64,000 nt of DNA from Flavobacterium oncorhynchi (lineage in GTDB: Bacteria > Bacteroidota > Bacteroidia > Flavobacteriales > Flavobacteriaceae). This document shows positions 58,471 to 64,000 of this stretch, piece after piece (positions within the stretch are counted from its first letter, which is position 1; every line of letters starts with the position of its first letter). A model generated the notes under the pieces. It saw only the letters and a program-made list of their open reading frames with translations. It ran no database searches and was not told the origin of the DNA. Location of the stretch: NCBI RefSeq assembly GCF_002217355.1, contig NZ_MUHA01000007.1:1-64000 (forward strand). Reading direction: 5' to 3'. Position numbers and translations under genes: made by a program.

Positions 58471-59016
58471 ATGAGTTTTTTTGATATTATTGTTGGTGCA
58501 CTTTTAGGTTTTAGCTTATACAAAGGCATTAAAAATGGGCTTTTTGTAGAAGTTGCCTCTTTTATTTCGTTGTTGTTAGGAATTTATTTAGCAATTAAAT
58601 TTTCTTCTTTAATTAAAGATATAATCAGCAAACATGTGTCGTGGAATCCAAGCACAATTCAAATTACAGCTTTTATACTAACTTTTATTTTAGTTGTAAT
58701 AGGTGTTTATTTTTTAGCCAAAATCCTTACGGGAATTGCCGATTTTGCCTTTTTAGGATGGGCAAATAAATTAGGTGGAGGCTTTTTTAGGGTTTTAAAA
58801 TCAATTCTTATTTTAAGCATTTTTATTGCCTTATTTGAAAAAATCAATTTCAATAATACTTTCGCTAAAAAGGAAACTCTGGACAAGTCTATTTTTTATA
58901 ATCCTGTAAAAAAAGTGGCCGCTTTTGTATATCCGTCAATTGAGAAATGGTACGAGAATTTCAAAGACAATCAGTCAGATAATTCCTCAAAAAACAGCAA
59001 TACACCACCTAACTAA
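58471..59016 (+). CDS. cvpA: CvpA-family membrane protein
   Basis: A 181-aa inner-membrane protein with four predicted helices (about 4-20, 27-48, 64-87 and 104-122). The N-terminal M-S-F-F-D-I-I-V-G-A-L-L-G-F-S-L-Y-K-G is the CvpA signature. A soluble tail rich in Lys/Asn/Ser follows. In E. coli, CvpA is linked to colicin V export and purine-related regulation; in Bacteroidota the role is not established. Confidence 0.9.
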   Translation: MSFFDIIVGALLGFSLYKGIKNGLFVEVASFISLLLGIYLAIKFSSLIKDIISKHVSWNPSTIQITAFILTFILVVIGVYFLAKILTGIADFAFLGWANKLGGGFFRVLKSILILSIFIALFEKINFNNTFAKKETLDKSIFYNPVKKVAAFVYPSIEKWYENFKDNQSDNSSKNSNTPPN

Positions 59017-59156
59017 TACAATTACTGCTTTAATTTTCTTTTCTTTCTATTTTTAAATTATTGGTTGTCAAATTTTTAAGCCATTAAAAATATTAAATGA
59101 TCAACAAGAAGAGTTGTGCTTTTTATTTATTTAATTTGTAAAAATTTACTTCGCAA

Positions 59157-59873
59157 ATGAATAAAAACGTAGAAGCCTGCTCTGTTCCAAAAAGTGAACA
59201 AAATGCAATGAAAGCGATTACAATTGACTGTGTTGTATTTGGTTTTGAAGAAGGAAGTCTAGAAGTTCTTTTAGTACAACACGCGGAAGGAATCAGTAAA
59301 GGAAAATGGGGACTTCCAGGCGGATGGATCAATAAAACCGAAAGCACTGATACTGCTGCTCAACGTTTATTAAGTGAACTTACAGGTCTTGATAACATTT
59401 ATTTGGAACAGTTAAAAGTGTTTAGCGATCCAGATCGTTTTCCGCTTCGGCGGGTTATTACTATAGGATATTATGCTCTTGTAAAAAGAGAAGATTATAA
59501 TATTAAAGTTGGCTTCACCGCATCTGATGCAAAATGGTACAAAATAAACAGTATTCCTGATTTAATCTACGATCATAACGAAATCCTGTCTTACAGTTTA
59601 CAACACCTTCGCAGCAGAGTTCGCCATGCTCCTATTGGCTTTAATCTTCTTCCTGAAAAATTTACTTTATTGCAGTTGATGCATCTTTACGAAGAAATTC
59701 TAGGTACTGCTTTAGAAAAATCAAATTTTAGAAGAAAAATTCTTCATATGAAACTACTGCTTGAACTGGATGAAAAAGAACAAGATGTTTCGCATAGAGC
59801 TGCAAAACTTTATAAGTTTGATGACGAAATCTACAAGAAATTAACTCAAAAAGGGTTTAATTTTGAATTTTAA
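59157..59873 (+). CDS. NUDIX-fold transcriptional regulator (NrtR/AraR-like), catalytic residues lost
   Basis: A 238-aa protein. The N-terminal NUDIX fold (about 18-135) keeps G56, E62, R70, E74, G77 and L78 of the box G-x5-E-x7-R-E-U-x-E-E-x-G-U, but the other two glutamates are L71 and L75. That pattern fits a sensor rather than a hydrolase. The C-terminal 80 residues (about 155-238) form a winged-helix-like region, as in NrtR and the Bacteroidota AraR regulators of sugar use. It stands upstream of lepA, an unlikely target. The ligand and targets are unknown. Confidence 0.82.
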   Translation: MNKNVEACSVPKSEQNAMKAITIDCVVFGFEEGSLEVLLVQHAEGISKGKWGLPGGWINKTESTDTAAQRLLSELTGLDNIYLEQLKVFSDPDRFPLRRVITIGYYALVKREDYNIKVGFTASDAKWYKINSIPDLIYDHNEILSYSLQHLRSRVRHAPIGFNLLPEKFTLLQLMHLYEEILGTALEKSNFRRKILHMKLLLELDEKEQDVSHRAAKLYKFDDEIYKKLTQKGFNFEF

Positions 59874-59938
59874 AGCACTTTTTAAATCTTAGCTTTTAAC
59901 TATCGGGCTTCTGAATTCCAGAATCCAAAACTTTGCGC

Positions 59939-59946
59939 TATCTTTG
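59939..59946 (+). promoter_or_regulatory. lepA -7 box
   Basis: TATCTTTG followed by C, giving a leader of about 85 nt before the lepA ATG. Confidence 0.55.
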
Positions 59947-60036
59947 CGGCTTAGTAACATACGCTAAAGCAATTGTTAGAGCGCAGTTTACATTAAAAGA
60001 AATACTTAAACTCGATTAGAGAACTTATATATTACA

Positions 60037-61833
60037 ATGAAGAAGATTCGTAATTTTTGCATTATTGCACACATTGACCACGGTAAAAGCACACTGGCAG
60101 ATAGATTATTGGGTGCTACTCAAACCGTTACAGCCCGTGAAGAAAAAGCTCAATTGCTTGACAACATGGATCTGGAGCGTGAACGTGGTATTACCATAAA
60201 AAGTCACGCTATTCAAATGGAATACACTTACAAAGGTGAAGAATACATTTTGAATTTGATTGATACTCCTGGACACGTCGATTTCTCATACGAAGTTTCA
60301 CGTTCGATTGCTGCCTGCGAAGGTGCACTTTTAATTGTTGATGCTGCGCAAAGTATTCAAGCACAAACTATTTCTAATTTGTACTTAGCATTAGAAAATG
60401 ACTTAGAAATTATTCCGGTTTTAAACAAGGTAGATTTACCAAGTGCAAATCCTGAAGAAGTTAGTGATGATATCATCGATTTGCTGGGATGTAAATTGGA
60501 AGATATTATTCATGCTTCTGGAAAAACAGGTTTTGGTGTTGAAAATATCTTAGCTGCAATTATCGAAAAAATTCCAGCTCCAAAAGGAAATCCTGAAGAA
60601 CCTTTACAAGCTTTGATTTTTGACTCGGTTTACAATCCGTTTCGTGGAATCGAAGTTATCTTTAGAGTTGTAAATGGTGAAATTAAAAAAGGGCAAAAAA
60701 TTAAATTCATGGCTACCGGCAATGAATATTTTGCGGACGAAATTGGAACTTTAAAATTAAATCAAGTTCCTAAAAATGTAATTTCTTCAGGTGATGTTGG
60801 TTATTTAATTTCTGGAATTAAAGAAGCCAAAGAAGTAAAAGTTGGAGATACTCTAACTGATGCAAAAACACCGACTACTAATATGATTACTGGTTTTGAG
60901 GATGTAAAACCAATGGTATTTGCGGGAATTTATCCTGTTGATACTGAAGATTACGAAGATTTGCGTTCTTCTATGGAGAAATTGCAATTGAATGATGCTT
61001 CGTTAGTTTTTACTCCTGAAAGCTCTGCTGCATTAGGTTTTGGTTTCCGTTGCGGATTCTTAGGAATGCTTCACATGGAAATTATCCAGGAACGTTTAGA
61101 GCGTGAGTTCGATATGACTGTAATTACTACGGTTCCTAACGTTTCGTATTTGGCTTATACTAAAAAAGATCCGGAAACTGCATTTGTTGTAAATAATCCT
61201 TCAGACTTACCTGAACCATCTCGTTTAGACAGAGTTGAAGAACCATATATTAAAGCAACTATCATTACAAAAGCTGATTTCGTAGGTAACGTAATGAGTT
61301 TATGTATTGAGAAACGCGGCCAAATTACCAATCAAACGTATTTAACTACGGAACGTGTTGAATTGAATTTTGATATGCCTTTGGCAGAAATCGTATTTGA
61401 TTTTTACGATCGTTTAAAAACAGTTTCAAAAGGTTATGCTTCTTTTGATTATTCTCCTATTGGAATGAGAACTTCGAAACTAGTAAAACTGGATGTTCTT
61501 TTAAATGCACAAACGGTTGATGCTCTTTCTGCTTTAATTCACGAAGACAACGCTTACAATATTGGTAAAAAAATGACCGAAAAATTACGTGAGCTGATTC
61601 CAAGACAACAGTTTGATATTCCGATTCAGGCTGCAATTGGAGCTAAAATTATCGCTCGTGAAACCATTAAAGCACTTCGTAAAGACGTTACCGCAAAATG
61701 TTACGGTGGAGATATTTCGCGTAAGCGTAAACTTCTTGAAAAACAGAAAAAAGGTAAAAAACGTATGCGCCAAGTAGGAAACGTTGAGATTCCACAAGAA
61801 GCGTTTATGGCTGTTTTAAAACTTAACGACTAG
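60037..61833 (+). CDS. lepA: Elongation factor 4 (back-translocase)
   Basis: Ribosome-binding GTPase that back-translocates or rescues stalled ribosomes. At 598 aa it has the full G-domain: P-loop A11-[16 protein letters not shown] and N-K-V-D-L-P. The C-terminal LepA-specific domain ends with the conserved basic region [20 protein letters not shown]. It is transcribed with its own promoter and terminator. Confidence 0.97.
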   Translation: MKKIRNFCIIAHIDHGKSTLADRLLGATQTVTAREEKAQLLDNMDLERERGITIKSHAIQMEYTYKGEEYILNLIDTPGHVDFSYEVSRSIAACEGALLIVDAAQSIQAQTISNLYLALENDLEIIPVLNKVDLPSANPEEVSDDIIDLLGCKLEDIIHASGKTGFGVENILAAIIEKIPAPKGNPEEPLQALIFDSVYNPFRGIEVIFRVVNGEIKKGQKIKFMATGNEYFADEIGTLKLNQVPKNVISSGDVGYLISGIKEAKEVKVGDTLTDAKTPTTNMITGFEDVKPMVFAGIYPVDTEDYEDLRSSMEKLQLNDASLVFTPESSAALGFGFRCGFLGMLHMEIIQERLEREFDMTVITTVPNVSYLAYTKKDPETAFVVNNPSDLPEPSRLDRVEEPYIKATIITKADFVGNVMSLCIEKRGQITNQTYLTTERVELNFDMPLAEIVFDFYDRLKTVSKGYASFDYSPIGMRTSKLVKLDVLLNAQTVDALSALIHEDNAYNIGKKMTEKLRELIPRQQFDIPIQAAIGAKIIARETIKALRKDVTAKCYGGDISRKRKLLEKQKKGKKRMRQVGNVEIPQEAFMAVLKLND

Positions 61834-61876
61834 ATCTTTTATTTAGAAAAAAGAATAAAGAGAATAGAATATAGAT

Positions 61877-61914
61877 AAAAACCCGATGACTTATGTTATC
61901 GGGTTTTTCTTTTT
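61877..61914 (+). terminator. lepA terminator
   Basis: Stem AAAAACCCGAT/ATCGGGTTTTT with T-run. About 200 nt of AT-rich sequence without ORF follow before the next gene. Confidence 0.88.
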
Positions 61915-62117
61915 TAGCAAAGTCATTATTAAAAACTAGTAATCAATTCATTACAAAAAAAGCAATTAAATCCAATCCAAATAAACATATGTAAAAAGCT
62001 ACAAAAATAAAAATATTAACACCCTTCGCAGAATTTTGATGCAGTTCGTCGAAATTAACACAGAATTTAACACAAAAATTATAACTTGTAATCTTACAAC
62101 TTTAAAACCAGATAATT

Positions 62118-62732
62118 ATGAAAACTAAATTTTTTATTATTTTATCGATGTTAACTTTCTCATTCGTTAATGCTCAACAAGAAGAAGTTGAGTCAGAAAT
62201 GAAAACTGCAAAAGGAATCACTTTTGCGCATGGGGATATGTTTGTAGAAGGTTCTATACAAATTAGCACTGGCGGCGACCAGGATTACTATGCTTTCAAT
62301 CCTAAATTTGGATACTTCCTTAATAACAAATTTGCTGTTGGAGGTCAATTAAATTATTCAAGCAACAAATTTGAATCAACAAATACTAAAACAAACATTT
62401 TTGGTATTGGAGGATTTGCAAGATATTATGTGCTTGAATTAGATAAGAAACGTTTCAAAGCATATAGTGAAGCCGGCCTTGGCTATGGCCGAAACAAAGT
62501 TGAAACAAGTGCAGGTTCTGACGACAGCAACAGTCTTACTGCTAATATTAATGTTGGTTTAAACTATTTTTTAACCAAAAATATTGCCGTTACATTTACC
62601 CTTGCTAACATTTTATCTTACAATAGTGTTTCGCCGGAAAATGGTCCATCATCAGATACTTTTCAACTAAACATCAACTTATTTGAAAACATTTTTGATC
62701 AACCAAAGTTTGGACTTTTGTATAAATTTTAA
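62118..62732 (+). CDS. Outer-membrane beta-barrel protein
   Basis: A 204-aa protein with a signal peptide (M-K-T-K-F-F-I-I-L-S...V-N-A-Q) and an eight-stranded porin-like pattern (G-G-Q-L-N-Y, Y-Y-V-L-E-L, S-E-A-G-L-G-Y-G). The terminal strand F-G-L-L-Y-K-F ends in phenylalanine, as expected for BAM substrates. It resembles small OmpA/OmpW-like barrels of Bacteroidota. The role is unknown. Confidence 0.82.
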   Translation: MKTKFFIILSMLTFSFVNAQQEEVESEMKTAKGITFAHGDMFVEGSIQISTGGDQDYYAFNPKFGYFLNNKFAVGGQLNYSSNKFESTNTKTNIFGIGGFARYYVLELDKKRFKAYSEAGLGYGRNKVETSAGSDDSNSLTANINVGLNYFLTKNIAVTFTLANILSYNSVSPENGPSSDTFQLNINLFENIFDQPKFGLLYKF

Positions 62733-62753
62733 TTCGTTTCTACGATTTACCTA

Positions 62754-62788
62754 TAAAAGCTGTCTCAATTTGGGACAGCTTTTTTATT
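62754..62788 (+). terminator. Terminator of the barrel protein gene
   Basis: Perfect 10-bp stem (AAAAGCTGTC/GACAGCTTTT) followed by T-run. Confidence 0.88.
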
Positions 62789-62844
62789 TCTTTAAACATC
62801 AAACCTTTGTAACTTTGAGCCTCTTAACCTTTGAACCAAAAAAA

Positions 62845-63804
62845 ATGCTCGACGAAACTCCTAAAAGATTTGACCGAATTGTGGCTATTCTAATTCAATT
62901 ACAATCAAAAAAAATTGTAAAAGCACAAGAATTGGCAGATCGATTTGATGTGAGTTTACGAACTATTTATAGAGACATCAGAACTCTTGAAGCTTCTGGA
63001 GTTCCAATCTACAGTGAAGCTGGCGTAGGCTACGCTTTAATGGAAGGCTACAGACTTCCGCCGGTTATGTTTACGCGCGAAGAAGTAAGCAGTTTTATTG
63101 CTGCCGAAAAACTAATGCAGAAGTTTACTGATCCTGCTCTTGGAAATCATTACGCATCGGCAATGTATAAGCTGAAATCAGTCCTTCGAAGTACTGATAA
63201 AGACTGGCTTTCTAATATTGAATCTAAAGTTGTAATGCAGACTGCAGAACCAATGTTTAACGACAATTCTCCAAATACTTTAGCGGTTCTTTTTGAAAGT
63301 ATTGCTGAGAAAAAACAAATCTTGCTTTCGTACAAAACTTTTGAAAGCGATCAAACTAATGAACGAAATATTGAGCCTGTTGGTGTTTTTCACGATCATA
63401 ACAATTGGTACTTTTTAGGATATTGTCATCTACGAAAAGATTATCGCCAATTTAGAACAGACAGAATTCAAAAAATTCAGAAAACGGAAACTAGTTTTAC
63501 GATCGAACATAATTCCTTGGACACTTATTTATCTAAAAACGAAACTATTCCAACTACAAAAGTCAGGATCTTGATTGACAAAAAAATCTCCCGCTACTTA
63601 GGAACTGAAAAAAAATATCATGGCTTTATTTCAGAAAAAGAAGTTGATGGAAAAATAGAAATGACGTTTATGTGCAAGGATATTGAAAGCGGGTTCCCGC
63701 GTTGGTTTTTAATGTTTGGTGATTATGCCGAAATCTTAGAACCTGAAAGACTAAAAACAAGAGCTTTAGAATTACTAGAAATTAACAGACTAAGACTTTT
63801 ATAA
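62845..63804 (+). CDS. WYL-domain transcriptional regulator (YafY-like)
   Basis: A 319-aa regulator from the ATG at 62845; an upstream in-frame extension overlaps the barrel gene and is not used. The N-terminal helix-turn-helix of the HTH_11 type is at about 5-60 (R-F-D-R-I-V-A-I-L-I-Q, A-D-R-F-D-V-S-L-R-T-I-Y-R-D-I). The WYL domain (about 140-230) includes N-W-Y-F-L-G-Y-C-H and R-T-D-R-I. The C-terminal W-C-L/WCX extension ends W-F-L-M-F-G-D-Y-A-E. Ligand unknown. Confidence 0.92.
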   Translation: MLDETPKRFDRIVAILIQLQSKKIVKAQELADRFDVSLRTIYRDIRTLEASGVPIYSEAGVGYALMEGYRLPPVMFTREEVSSFIAAEKLMQKFTDPALGNHYASAMYKLKSVLRSTDKDWLSNIESKVVMQTAEPMFNDNSPNTLAVLFESIAEKKQILLSYKTFESDQTNERNIEPVGVFHDHNNWYFLGYCHLRKDYRQFRTDRIQKIQKTETSFTIEHNSLDTYLSKNETIPTTKVRILIDKKISRYLGTEKKYHGFISEKEVDGKIEMTFMCKDIESGFPRWFLMFGDYAEILEPERLKTRALELLEINRLRLL

Positions 63805-63841
63805 AAAAACTCCTGAGAGAAATCTTCAGGAGTTTTTTTTA
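63803..63841. terminator. Bidirectional terminator
   Basis: Perfect 12-bp stem (AAAAACTCCTGA/TCAGGAGTTTTT) with T-run, between convergent genes. Confidence 0.9.
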
Positions 63842-63842
63842 T

Positions 63843-64000
63843 TTATTTCTGTTTAACAACGTTGTAAAAATTATAATCTGTATTTGAAGCGTCTGTAATT
63901 CCAATGTTTCTACCCATTGTAACTATTTGCCCTCTATGATATGTTCCGTGATTAATCACCTGAAGCAAATAATCAGAAACTGGAAGTTCGCATTCAAACC
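63843..64000 (-). CDS. DinB-family protein, C-terminal fragment (gene runs off the window)
   Basis: The last 52 codons of a gene continuing beyond the right edge. The translated end contains V-I-N-H-G-T-Y-H-R-G-Q-I-V-T-M-G, with histidines placed as in the last metal-binding helix of DinB proteins, followed by D-Y-N-F-Y and K-Q-K. It is convergent with the WYL regulator gene. The product is a different DinB protein from the one at 47461-47916. Confidence 0.75.
   Translation of the reverse strand, partial: FECELPVSDYLLQVINHGTYHRGQIVTMGRNIGITDASNTDYNFYNVVKQK

Noticed and set aside
1..64000. CRISPR arrays, tRNA, rRNA, prophage or insertion sequence transposases
   Set aside because: No cloverleaf-like sequences, regularly spaced repeats, transposase or phage proteins were seen. 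The iterated intergenic words are not evenly spaced and lack unique spacers.

Overview
The window looks like chromosomal DNA from a Flavobacterium-type member of the Bacteroidota. The signs are an AT-rich sequence, start codons without Shine-Dalgarno sequences, repeated TAnnTTTG promoter boxes (TATCTTTG, TAAATTTG, TATATTTG), a PorZ-like protein of the type IX secretion system (T9SS), a TonB-dependent receptor, a complete Bat (aerotolerance) operon, and many lipoproteins. It is mostly core genome. I see no prophage, transposase, CRISPR array, rRNA or tRNA.

Layout. 0-6 kb: lspA, a small basic protein and two roadblock/LC7-like proteins lie downstream of an ileS-dksA-like pair. The IleRS is the long type 2 form and its HIGH signature is rearranged to GIHH. 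6-17.5 kb: recO, porZ-like, gdhA, an outer-membrane protein, a cystathionine gamma-synthase-like enzyme, a DUF3298-type lipoprotein, an AlbA/Schlafen-like protein, an SDR, a GNAT and an aldo/keto reductase. 17.6-28 kb: the moxR-DUF58-batABCDE operon, interrupted by a four-helix-bundle (23S rRNA IVP family) gene. 28-34.6 kb: 5-formyl-THF cyclo-ligase, an AstE/ASPA-like deacylase, a lipoprotein, uvrC and a patatin/outer-membrane-barrel protein. 34.8-41.6 kb: aromatic amino acid catabolism (hmgA, hppD, tryptophan 2,3-dioxygenase) with an M23 peptidase and small envelope proteins. 41.7-51 kb: pgi, a TonB receptor, an RlpA-like protein, DinB, an ArsC-like protein, YicC, gmk, a second IVP gene and nadD. 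51-64 kb: a PKD lipoprotein, a LysR regulator divergent from an exported DJ-1 family protein, an iron-type alcohol dehydrogenase, gpsA, pheS, cvpA, a NUDIX-type regulator, lepA, a porin-like protein, a WYL regulator and the end of a second DinB gene.

The most unusual feature is in the spacers. At least a dozen intergenic gaps consist of short words iterated in direct and inverted orientation, with a different word set at each locus. Both IVP-family genes sit inside such arms in the middle of otherwise ordinary operons (moxR-bat and gmk-nadD). One pair of arms includes a perfect 19-bp inverted repeat. This suggests a small insertion unit or a repeat-associated protein family. Other points to check are the GIHH IleRS, a candidate small RNA between hppD and the DUF3108 gene, an M23 peptidase whose second HxH histidine is a cysteine, a short lipoprotein resembling a TonB plug, and a NUDIX protein without its usual catalytic glutamates.

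Several starts were moved downstream to the ATG that precedes a signal peptide or a conserved N-terminus. All family assignments come from reading motifs by eye, without database searches.
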